A model generated the notes under the pieces. The model saw only the letters and a program-made list of their open reading frames with translations. It was not told the origin of the DNA and ran no database searches. Shown in pieces: positions 54,655-64,000 of a stretch of DNA of 64,000 nucleotides (position 1 is the stretch's first letter; every line of letters begins with the position of its first letter). The stretch lies in the NCBI GenBank assembly GCA_036245805.1, contig BTRK01000005.1, positions 43,387,216 through 43,451,215 of the forward strand, in the 5' to 3' direction. The DNA is from Pristionchus mayeri. Taxonomy: Eukaryota; Nematoda; Chromadorea; Rhabditida; Neodiplogasteridae. The translations under genes were made by a program, and so were the position numbers.

Positions 54655-57600
54655 CTAGTTCTCTTCAGTCCTCATTATCTTTTCATTTTTGTAGTTCTTC
54701 TCGAATTTCCACTTATCGATTTCATCAAGTTCGTCAGAATAAACGTGCCTGGAAAATAAATGACTATTATAAATATGCAAAAAGTAGGTACAATGTCTTT
54801 CTCTAAGAGGAGAAAGTCGCTAATATATATCCTATAAAAGGGCTGTCACGTTGCAGTTTCACTCACTCCAGAAAATACTGTCATTCCACTAAATTCTGTT
54901 TTCTAGCACTTCGACCGGTTCACTCACCGATAGATGGGATTCATGAGAGGAACGAGACTGAGTCGATCGAATCCCACTCGCAGGCCGTCCATTGCCACTC
55001 CGATCTTCTTCTCGTCGAGATATCCAGGGAGAGGCGGTACCTAAAAATTAGGGTACTATACCGGTTTATGAGTTATTGTAGTAATTGGGTACTGTAGAAG
55101 TATACTATAGTAATTGGGTACTCTAGTAGGTTTCTGTTGCCTTTGGGTGCCTTTGGGCACATTCTGGGTTCTCAAGTGTGTGGCGAGCGGTTGAGTGCGA
55201 TTTCGTCTCTCCGTCTCCGGTTCCGCCCGCCCGGATTCCCTCTCCCAGACGCGTTGGCACGCGGGAGTTGTACGCCGCCACGATGGGTCGCCACTTCTAC
55301 ATCGGCACCATCAACGCCAGGACGCTCGGCCCAAGGGAGAAGCAGTCGGAGATGGAACTCGCCCTCGACAAGATCAAGTGGGACGTGGTTGCAGTGCAGG
55401 AAGCCAGGATTGTGGGTTGTGCCTCGTTCAATCTTACATCCTCAGGCACTGTAGTCTACCACTCGGGCGGGCCTACTGCTTCCCATGGCGTGGCATGTTT
55501 GCTTCGACCGCAACTCGCGCGCGGAGCTGTGTTCAATGGCCTCTCCCCTCGTTTGGCCACTCTGCTCCTTCCCGACCTACGGCTCTTCCTGGTCTGCGCT
55601 TACGCCCCTACGTCTTCCTACGATGACGACGCGTATGAACACTTCCTAGACCAGGTTGAAACCGCCCTGCGGAGTGCCCCAAAAGGCCATATGCCAGTTC
55701 TGGTTGGTGACTTCAATTGTCGAGTGGCGAGGGAACCTGGCAATGAAAGATTTGTCGGTAACTTTGCCTCTCCCACACCGAACTCACGCGGACGCTGCTT
55801 CACTGAGCTCTGCGTGAGGAACAGACTGCGCATCCTGAACACGTTCCCCAAGAGACGGCACGGTCGAATCTGGACCTGGCGATCCCCAAACGGCTCCGCA
55901 TGCCACCAAATTGACTACGTTGCAGCGCCCGCCACAGCGAGAGTAGTCAACTGTGGAGTCGTTGGTCGGTTTGAGTTTGACTCCGACCATCGCCTTGTTC
56001 GGCCTCTCCCTCCCTGGCAAGGCGAGGCAGAAAAGATGCAGGGAGCGGCTAGATTTCGATCGAACCGCTTTTACTGTCAACGCAAACCTTCTCGCGTCAC
56101 TGCCCCTTGCCCGCCCCAGTTCTGCCGCCGACGCCTATACTACGGTAAAGGCTTTCACGGAGACCGCGGCAACGAACTGCTGGAGGAAGCGCCAATCCCC
56201 TTCTTGGATCTCGAGTGGAACGCGGAAGCTCCTAGCGATGCGCCATGAATTGCAATCCAACTCCCAACAAGCTGTCGCCTACTCAGCTGCCTGCAAAGCT
56301 GCCCGGACGAGTTTCGTCGATGACATCAGGAAGCGAAAGGAGGCGCAAGCACGGCAAGCAGCAACCATGGGAAGGAGCATCGTGAAGAGCATGCTGAGTC
56401 TGCAAACCTCAAAGAAGCGCCTTCTAGTTCCCGACCCTGTAACTGGTGCTCTCTCTCAAGCAGCTACCAAGACAGTGGTCCAGAGCTTCTTTGACGGTCT
56501 CTACACCCCTGCAGTTCCGTGTCCACTCCCAGTCCCTCCTCAGCCTCTGGATCCCCTTCCTCCCTTCCTACCCGATGAGGTCAGCAAAGCGATGTATCAA
56601 CGCAAGTGTGGTCACTCACCCGGTTCGGATGGCATTCTCCCTGATATGCTATACCACTCTCGAAACCACCTTGCTCCCGTTGTCGCTGATCTACTCAACT
56701 ATCTGGTAGATGGAGAGGCTGTTCCAAGCGACCTGACCGAAGCAATTGTCACTCTTCTGCACAAGAAAGGAGACCCTACCAACATTGGGAACTTCCGTCC
56801 CATCTCCCTCCTCACCGTTTCCCTGAAGACAATGACCAAAGTCATTCTTCAGAGACTCGAAACTGTGCTTGAAGAAACAGAGTCCTCGACCCAAACCGGC
56901 TTCCGGCGCGGCTACAGTACTCTCGACAACCTGCATGCCATCAAGCAGGTCGCTGAACGAACCTCCGAGTACGGTATCCCAATCTACTTGGCGTTCGTCG
57001 ACTTCAAGAAGGCGTTCGACTGTGTGGAGTGGAATGCCTGCTGGCAAGCCCTCTTTTCGTTCGGAGCCCATCCCTCCATCGTCCACGTGTTGCGCCGTCT
57101 CTACGAGTCCTCCTCTACACTCATTCGAGTTAATGAGGAGCTCGTTTCCGTGACTGTGCGTCGAGGAGTCCGCCAAGGGGATACCCTCTCCCCTCGTCTC
57201 TTCAACGCAGTGCTACGATCAGCCATGGACAACATTGACTGGGAGTCGGATGGAATTAGAATCGACGGAAGGAACCTTTGCCACTTGGAGTATGCCGATG
57301 ACGTGGCTCTCGTTGCCAAATCTCGACCCGAGCTGGAACGAATGCTGAAGAAGCTGATGGACGCGTGTAGCATGCTGAAGAAGCTGATGGACGCGTGTTG
57401 GTCTCGAAGTGAATGCAAGCAAGACCAACCTCCTCACCTCCTGCACCTCTACCCGCAATCCAATAATCATCGACAATCTGCGATTCGAATTCGTCGATAG
57501 CGCCACCTATCTCGGAGGGAGAATAGCTCTTCCCTTGGATCATTCCGACGAAATAGAACACCGGATTCGATTAGGGTGGCTGGCCTGGAGTAAGCTCTCG

Positions 57601-60600
57601 CACCTCCTATCTTCTCGAATTCTGTCCATCAAGATCAGGAGGAGAGTCTTCGAGAGCTGCATCACGGCTACAGTTCTCTATGGGTGTGAAGTATGGGCTC
57701 TGAGATCTAGCGAGAAGGAGAGGCTGAGAGTCACCCAGAGGAAGATGGAAAGAAAGATGCTTAGAGTCACGCTGAGGGACAGATGGAGGAATGACCGCGT
57801 GAGAGGGATTACCAAGCTGAGAGACTGGAATGAGGAAGGATTGAAACGGAAAGCGCTCAAGATCAGAAGAATGGGAGTGGAACAGTGGAGCCGTGCGACA
57901 ACTGTCTGGACTCCATTCAATAGGACTCGTCCCCCCGGAAAGCCTCGCGCGCGATGGAGAGACGACCTATCCCGAGCTATTGGCAGCCATTGGTGGAGTG
58001 CAACTTATGAAGACTACCGACCTATCATCTTCTGAGCGTTTCCGCCTGATAAGATAAATTGGTTGATTGATTGATTGGGTACTGTATTAGGTTAGTGTAG
58101 TCATTGGGTATTGTAGTAGGTTACTGTAATCATTGAATACTGTGTTGTGGTCTTTCGCACCTGGAACAGTACCCAATGACTACAGTAACCAGAACCCAGC
58201 ATTGCAGAAGTCACCAGCAAAAACTACGCCCATTATGTCTCAACTGTGCAATCTAACAACCTCCCAATATGCATCAAGGCAAAACGATGCCGGTAACCTA
58301 AGAATAGAACAATCTTGTGTGAGCGTCTTTCAGAGATCACTGCTTTTTGCCTACTAAGAACCGCACTAGTGATGGCGCGCGCTCTCCTCGTTTCACACGC
58401 TCTCTCACCGGTCAGACAGAGCGAGAGAGTGTGTGAAACGAGGAGAGAGCGCGCCGATTTGGCATCACTAAACCGCACCTTCCATGACTCGCCAAACCGT
58501 AACAGGCCGCCTACCGTAACAGTCTACCTCATGTCTACTGCAACAGGATACAGTAGTCATTGGGTACTGTAATAAGCTACTGTAGCCTGCGTACCTGACG
58601 AAATCTGGCGGAGAAGTGGGTGAGGATGCAGTGCTTGGCTCGCATTTTCTCAGCGATCTCAACTGCTTGCCCCATAGTCGAGTGCGCCTTGCGGAAGGCT
58701 TGTTCCTGCAAAATTCGGACTATTTGTGTAGGAAATTTGCAATTAGTAATTTGCGGCGCTATGCATGAGTTCGAAATTCGTTTCATTTTGTATAGGAAAT
58801 TCGTAATTAGTAGTTTGCGGCGCCCTGCAAGAGTTGTGTGACCTGACTTTATTGTTCAAGTTATTATTCTTGCGCGATATGGATCATTTAAATGAACTTT
58901 TAGCGTGCGTAGATATACTAATACGAATACGAATTGACACGAAGTGTCTGCACTTCGTATAAAGCGATTTACGATCAGAAGAGTGTCCTCTACAAAACCC
59001 AAGTATGGGCGACTGAGCATTCCCCGGAGCGCCCCATTAATCCATCCCTTACCTCAAATCCATCCTGTAAAGTTGCCTCGTGAATAAGTAGATCCGCATC
59101 CATTCCGTGCTCGACGAGCAACTCGCACGGTTTAGTATCACCAGAGAAGACAATCTTAAACAAAACAAATGAGGCACTTCTTCGGTTTCTGGCCACCCCC
59201 CCCCCTTTCTCATCCCCACTCATCATTGATAGGCCGAAAATCAGGGCGCAATACCTAGAAATGAGTGGGCTAGATGAGGGAGGGGGGGGGGGGTGGCCAG
59301 AAACCGAAGAAGTGCCACAAATAATTCTCTCCCCTTCGAGATTTTTATTTTCTTTATCGTACACCACATAGGTGCTTCATCAGATGCAGAAATGTGCGAG
59401 AAGGGGAAGGGGTAGAGAGAATAGAGAAGACAAGACATGAATGGTAGGGGGAGAAGGGGGGGGATATTTGAACTCATGCTGATCCACAAGCATAACAATA
59501 AACTGGGCATTGGACACTTCTTTTATTAATGACCACCCCCCCCCCCCCCGTACTCCCCTAACCCACTCATTTCCAGGTTTGTAGATCCAAAATTACATAA
59601 CGTGCCCGGGTTTTGGCCAGTACAAAAGAAGAAAACGTTTTTTGAAGCAATTTTTCTTAAAATTGAAAAAAAAGTACCCATTTTCAACGATTTTATATTA
59701 AATTTTAGAAACATGTCCACTTTTACAATTTGTGTGCCCTTTCGACCACTGGTATCGCATACCTTCTTTCCGTCGGTCGTTAAGAACACAAAGCCGTTGG
59801 AAAATCGAATGTGATCTACCTAAAAGGCAGTCGCATACATTATGAATCTACGCTTGCAACGTACTGCAACAGACTTGACTCCTTCCAGTCCCCACTTCTT
59901 CTTATCGTAGATTCCGCTTGCAATCTTTGGCACAATTTCCATTGTCGTTGGCGGGCCTCTAGGCCTCTTCCCATCGTCGATTCGGGATTTCTTGCGCGGG
60001 GATGGACGACCATCGCTGGCTTGGTGTGCGCGTGTTGTTACCAGATTAACCACCTGAACTATATGCAAAAAAAAGAAATATATGCAATTTTTTTGTTGAA
60101 AATCATCGATAAAGTTGTACACCAGTTGTGCAATATAAGAACACAAAGATCAACCATACGAGTCCCAGGATTTACGCCGAGGACATTACATTCCTGCGCA
60201 AAAGTATCGCGCATCTCACCTTGACATATCTTTCCAGGTCTTCGAAGCAGCCAGAATACGATTGAAGTGTCCTTATCGCGTTCCGATTGCACACGACAAC
60301 GAGAGGAATGTAGGCAAGTCCTGTGAAAACAGTAGTGGACGACAATTCCATACAGAACGCCGCAACGACCTATTGGGAATTTTGTGTATGAAATTTTCAT
60401 TTAGAATATTTGTTTGCCATCCCTAGTATACGAGAGAAGTGTTGTTCTTATTGAGTGCTTATGACACACGACAACTAGAGGAACGTAGGCAAGCCCTGCA
60501 AAGTAGCGCATCAGTGGTCGAAAAGTAGGTCCAAAATGGCCTAACGTGCCCGGTTTTTTGGAGTCCAGGCCAGTGCAAGCAGCAAACGTACCGTTTTTTA

Positions 60601-62995
60601 GTAATTTTTTGATTAAGATTTAAAAACATACCCATTTTCAACCATTTCATATTAAAATTTTAGAAACGTGCTCACTTTTTATAATTTTTGTGACCTACTC
60701 TTTCGACCACTGTAATGCATACATGGGCAGGCCAATCAATCCATCAATTTATCAGATCAGGCATTATGCTCAGACGAGGATGTGCCTATATTCTTCATAG
60801 GTTGCGCTTGTGATCAAGGTGGCGTACAAATCCCGCTATATCTTCACAGGTGTTAGGAAACTTGATCATTGGCCGGTATCTCAAGCAAGCGATTGGTGAA
60901 ATCCCTCAGTACTTGGCCTCAAAGTAGCCCAGAGCGGTCATTCAGAAACAAATCATGCCTTCAATCCTAATCGAATGCCTCCAGGAGATAATTCCCATAC
61001 ACGGTGCCCACCACTGAAGTACTGAAGTAGGTACGTTTTGCCTAAAAAAATTCCAACCCCACAAAAAAGGTCGGGTACGCTAGTTCATTTTGGACCTACT
61101 TTTTGACCCCTGCACCTTGCCCACAAGGTTAACTTAAAATATCACCTACCTTTCTTCTCGAATGCTTCTCTCCTCTTCTCAATCACCGCTAGCAGTCCTG
61201 TCACGTGATCCTTAAGTTAAAATTCGAAATTCAGGTGTTGGTCAGATTGGTCTCTCCAATTCCCAGACTCTCTCCTCATTCGACCGGTCGATATGATGTA
61301 GAATAAAGGAGTCAGAACTCTTACATAACGAATCAACGACTGCGCTAGGTCGAATGATTAGTATTTCATAAAACCGCCTTTGATATATAAAATTCTATGT
61401 ACAAAAAGCGAAGATTACCCGAATTACAAACTCTACCTCATGGGCGTGAGTGATGAAGATCGCGTGCAGGTTCACCAGCACCTGAAAATAATATATTAAT
61501 GTTAATATAAAACACAAAATGGTCGGTCATAACTAAGTCGAACATGTTTTTTCCTTTTTTTGAAAAAAAAAGTAAATAGGCGTTTCCTCCGCCCCCCCCC
61601 CCCCCCCCCCGCCCACTGATCAGTACTACTGGTTCCAGCGGAATCTGGGACACAATTTGTTTCTGTCGCAAAGTGGTCTCTTTCTTCGACATTTTTTTTG
61701 TACAGCGATCCGTGATATTCCACAATATTTCTCGTCGCAGTACACTCTGGGAACATATACTACAAGATGGTACAAATCTTGGCTATCATCGGGAACGCTG
61801 ATGACCTAGTGCCAGCGTACCTCCTCGCAAACGTCATCATCGAGTATCACTCGCAACTGCCCGTATGTCGATTCTCCAGCGTCGATAAGAAATGCAGAGG
61901 AAGGAGAAGTCTCGAGTAGATATCCCGACACCTGCACAGTGGACTTCGAAATATGGATCGTCGCCTATTTCGTTTAGGAAATTCGAAATAGGCCCACAAC
62001 AATCGTATTTTGACAAGGGATTAACGTTCCATCGATAAGGACATGGAAGAAGCAAATTCTAAGAAGTTTCGCTTCTTTCAAATTTGCGAGGGAAGGGCTG
62101 AGCCTAGTACAGATGTGGGAAAGTGATTACGTTTCTAAAGCTCGCGGGCCTGGCCGAAGAAGTTCCGAGAAAAGTGACACGGGGAAAGGAAGAGTCAGAC
62201 GGAGTGGAGGCGCCCAGAGCTGCTGCAGCTGCAAAAGGTAAAGCTATTTCCGAATTAACATGGGAATGGTCGGAAGTCACATATTCCAATCCCCTTCTGC
62301 TTCTCAGAATAACATCCTCCATGGTAGTTTACGAATCACGAAATAAAATCTCACTAAATGTTTCTAGAATTTTTTATATTTGATATTAAGCATTTTGAAA
62401 GGATCTACATTAGAGCTATACTCTGGATATTATACCCCTAATGTAGTAGCTCCTTTCAAAATGCTTAAGATCAAATACAAAAAATTCCAGAAGCATTTAA
62501 GAAAGTCTGATATCCATATATTCAACATCTCTACCAACGCTTCCATTCAACGTTAATCTCACCTTCTTTGGCAGCCAAAATCGCTCCTCTAGCATCCTTC
62601 CTCCACGTTTGATCTCTGTTAGAATCAAACCCCCTCAGATTGAAAAAGATCCGCTCTTCAGCCTAAATTGGAGTTAAATGCACGCGAAAATCTCTTCCCT
62701 CGTCTTGCTCACCGTAGGCACTTTTCGCATATTCCACCGTTGAAGCGGCGCAGCCCGCAGCCAAATGTCCTCGTTCACACCGAGATAGGCATCCTGGATT
62801 TAGAGTTCGAGAAACAGTAGTTCTAGAATAAATGAGAAGTTCAAACTCTTGCAGAACGCCGCAACGACTAATTGCGATTTTTCTATACAAAAAGTGTCGG
62901 TGACCCGAATTGCGAAGTCTACCTGGCTGACGATTCCTCTCCATCCGCGTGGTCGAAGCTCATCGAACAACGCTGGTTGCAGCTCGTGCAGCATT
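54655..62995 (-). CDS. tRNase Z (ELAC2-like) copy 2: catalytic half, 444 codons in the window
   Basis: Exons, 5' to 3': 62923-62995 (ATG 62994), 62713-62793, 62563-62662, 62131-62228, 61821-61931, 61437-61481, 61150-61210, 60220-60320, 59865-60053, 59763-59819, 59053-59154, 58595-58705, 54928-55040, 54655-54748. The joined frame is open with no stop. It corresponds exon for exon to copy 1 from exon 47462-47534 onward, except that one linker intron is absent (59865-60053 is a single exon). Motifs FLGT, H166-A-H-E-D-H171, H289, S-G-D311-T, H330-E-A-T and H347-S-T are all present. Residues 241-255 of the linker ([16 protein letters not shown]) resemble a bipartite nuclear signal. Two acceptors read AAG instead of CAG (before 61210 and 59154). 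The N-terminal half is not in the window; it may be lost or lie beyond 64000. The final exon stops early relative to copy 1. Confidence 0.8.
55133..58077 (+). mobile_element. RTE-type non-LTR retrotransposon in a tRNase Z copy 2 intron
   Basis: About 2.9 kb, opposite in orientation to the host gene, ending in ttgattgattgattg, the short tandem tail typical of RTE elements. It sits in a minisatellite-like stretch of gggtactgtagta(g)gtt words (55050-55130, 58078-58200 and 58555-58580), apparently the target. Confidence 0.75.
55178..58035 (+). pseudogene. RTE endonuclease-reverse transcriptase, frameshifted
   Basis: The first frame has an APE-type endonuclease ([32 protein letters not shown]). 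A frame change near 56000 leads to the [58 protein letters not shown] and [11 protein letters not shown]. At 57345-57400 a 30-bp unit is duplicated (LKKLMDAC twice) and the frame shifts again. The C-terminal part ([29 protein letters not shown]) is in the third frame. Dead copy. Confidence 0.8.
58368..58469. repeat. palindromic MITE (102 bp)
   Basis: agtgatggcgcgcgctctcc...cacgctctctc and inverse gagagagtgtgtgaaacgag...gcgcgccgatttggcatcact around accggtcagacagagc. In the intron between exons 58595-58705 and 54928-55040. Confidence 0.65.
58721..58830 (-). repeat. two tandem introner-like repeats next to a splice acceptor
   Basis: Two units (tgcggcgctatgcatgagtt and tgcggcgccctgcaagagtt on the plus strand) in reverse orientation relative to the gene fill the 3' end of the intron and run into the acceptor ccgaattttgcag of exon 58595-58705. 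The equivalent intron of copy 1 (39866-40569) has none. Confidence 0.65.
59168..59321. repeat. GGCACTTCTT...CCCCCC MITE copy 2
   Basis: Ends ggcacttcttcggtttctgg and inverse ccagaaaccgaagaagtgcc, each followed by a C or G run of 10 or more. The interior gccgaaaatcaggg matches the other copies. In the intron upstream of exon 59053-59154. Confidence 0.7.
60427..60495 (-). pseudogene. partial duplicate of tRNase Z copy 2 exon 60220-60320
   Basis: After a tactttgcag acceptor this codes [17 protein letters not shown] then LLSYT, matching [17 protein letters not shown] in the real exon, and then decays. It lies upstream in the same intron. Splicing into it would shift or stop the frame. Confidence 0.65.
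60508..60715. repeat. AGTGGTCGAAAAGTAGGTC-ended MITE
   Basis: agtggtcgaaaagtaggtcc at left and gacctactctttcgaccact at right. Copies in either orientation at about 48465-48672 and 59585-59755, and ends at 43175 and 61095. The shared inner words are aacgtgcccgg and aaacgtaccgtttt. Confidence 0.65.
62366..62495. repeat. small foldback in a tRNase Z copy 2 intron
   Basis: gaattttttatatttgatat, agcattttgaaaggatctac and their inverses flank a short centre (actctggatattatacccc). Between exons 62563-62662 and 62131-62228. Confidence 0.65.
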
Positions 62996-63033
62996 CTATA
63001 TTCAACATAGTTTTACCTGTCGCATCAGCTGAC

Positions 63034-63134
63034 ACTAGGTCGGATGGGAACTATGACGTCATGCCGCCCTTGTTATATCACAGGCGGCATGACGTAATAG
63101 TTCAACTATGATAGTTCTCATCCCCCCTAGTGCC
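63034..63134. repeat. palindromic CACTAGGTCGGATGA MITE with internal duplication
   Basis: acactaggtcggatgggaac, tatgacgtcatgccgcc, inverse arm gcggcatgacgtaatagttc, then an extra aactatgatagttctcatcc before the end. It lies 39 bp upstream of the first recognised exon of tRNase Z copy 2. Confidence 0.7.
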
Positions 63135-63341
63135 CATCATTCCACATGAACTGTGAGAGTAGCAAACGCTGCAGCGTGGTGTCATGATGAAGTCATCGTA
63201 CAAGATTATTCGCGGAACGGGATAACAATATATATAATATATTTATGCTATTTCAGTCGAAATAACGTTACAAAATTAAAATAGAATAGGCAATTAATGA
63301 CGGTTAAAATGACGAGTGAATAATGGTACAATGGGGTATGG
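63135..63341. other. no gene recognised
   Basis: A/T-rich DNA between the MITE and the LINE. In copy 1 the next upstream tRNase Z exon lies only 57 bp away, but nothing resembling it is found here. Confidence 0.35.
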
Positions 63342-64000
63342 GGATCTACTCAGGGGAACTGGTTTGATTCTCGGAATTTACTAAAAGCCTTGCCGCTCTT
63401 GGAAAGAAACTATTGTGTCTGTAGTTGTGGTTCGATCCAGGATTATTGAAGTTCATTCCGTTTCGGGTGTAGTAAATTTAGAAATAATGTGGTTTTCGGT
63501 TGGAAATACTATATTTGCCTCGGATGAGATTTGTGGCTACTCTCTTATCAATCGCTATTCTACGCTTCTCTAGGGACTCAATGCATAGTCTCTTGTTACG
63601 ATCGAGAGCAGTGGGCATGTTTTCCCAAGTATGATTAAAACAGCGCATAAATAACCGTCGTGTAAAATAGTTTTGTACCTTTTCGAGTTCCTTTTTATCC
63701 TTGTTTTGGTAAGGGTTGAAGACGGGTGAAGCGCTTTCTAAAATTGGTCTAATGTACATTGAGTACGTTTTGACGAGTACTTCTATATTTTTGGTTCGTA
63801 AGGCTCTGAGGATAGTGTGACTAGTAGTTTTGGCTTTCATGGATACGGAAGTGCAATGATCGGAAAATGAGAGGTTTTTCTGGATAACAAAACCGAGGTC
63901 TTTCACTTTTTCTTTTTGTTCCAGAGTTGTGGTTCCTATAGTATATGTTCGCTTTGTATTTGCTCTGCCTAGGTGCAATGAGTTACACTTATGCGCAGCA
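63342..64000 (-). pseudogene. LINE reverse transcriptase, 3' part, running off the window
   Basis: Minus-strand frame 63478-63978 and beyond the edge: the post-catalytic RT region with MHLGRAN, EKVKDLGFVIQKNLSFSDH, YSMYIRPILESASPVFNP and LEKVQNYFTRRLF. Past its stop the expected tail (FPRAARLLVNSEN) is in another frame, so the copy is damaged. CR1/Jockey-like. Its position suggests an insertion in, or a replacement of, the 5' half of tRNase Z copy 2. Confidence 0.7.

Noticed and set aside
59820..60400. Long minus-strand frames taken as one gene
   Set aside because: They merge the real exons 59865-60053 and 60220-60320 with intron sequence; exon borders agree with copy 1 instead.
1..64000. 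CRISPR arrays, operon structures, rRNA genes, ribosome-binding sites
   Set aside because: The repeats are inverted or of irregular length with no unique spacers; gene structure is spliced and eukaryotic, so bacterial features are not expected and none were seen.

Overview
The window reads as nuclear DNA of a free-living nematode, most like a diplogastrid such as Pristionchus (inference). The support is: one gene cut into about 26 short exons (44-130 nt) with GT...TTTCAG-type introns; a 5' exon behind a spliced-leader-like acceptor; TTAGGC telomere-type repeats; and nematode-style BEL/Pao, RTE, mariner and DD37D (maT) elements. No bacterial, organellar or rRNA genes are seen.

Layout. 1-15.4 kb is a degenerate array of 260-470 bp related units (over 20 copies), broken by a mariner-type element, two hAT-like MITEs, a TTAA-flanked element carrying a tRNA-Thr-like sequence, a nested palindrome, a LINE fragment, one member of a small secreted-protein gene family (3736-4459) and two copies of a 0.4-0.6 kb block with a conserved mini-exon. 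15.4-21.5 kb is a nest of foldback elements with no host gene. 21.5-23.0 kb holds decayed members of the secreted-protein family. 23.0-32.4 kb is a 5'-truncated BEL/Pao retrotransposon, itself hit by a mariner (26502-27581) and a maT element (28096-29386), with an extra gag-like ORF after integrase. 32.4-35.3 kb is another secreted-protein gene block (gene 33119-33658). 35.4-36.7 kb is a second, almost identical maT element in opposite orientation. 36.7-37.7 kb is a third copy of the mini-exon block.

38.4-63.0 kb carries the main genes: two head-to-tail copies, both on the minus strand, of long-form tRNase Z (ELAC2; HOE-1 in C. elegans), the endonuclease that removes tRNA 3' trailers. I reconstructed copy 1 exon by exon (38476-53947): about 759 codons, phases consistent throughout, an Arg-rich mitochondrial-type leader, the degenerate N-terminal beta-lactamase half and the catalytic C-terminal half with H-E-H-Q-D-H, S-G-D-T, H-E-A-T and H-S-T motifs. 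Copy 2 (54655-62995) has an open 444-codon frame covering the catalytic half with all these motifs, but its N-terminal half is not in the window; a LINE lies where it should begin.

The most interesting signal is in the introns. A ~75 bp repeat starts exactly at the 5' splice site of at least six tRNase Z introns, abuts 3' splice sites in the opposite orientation elsewhere, and makes up nearly all of one 80-nt intron (48239-48318). This looks like an introner-type (intron-generating) element. Two other MITEs have target-site duplications that overlap splice sites, several palindromic MITEs disperse TGACGTCA motifs, and three hAT-like MITEs with the same ends are filled with different palindromic words.
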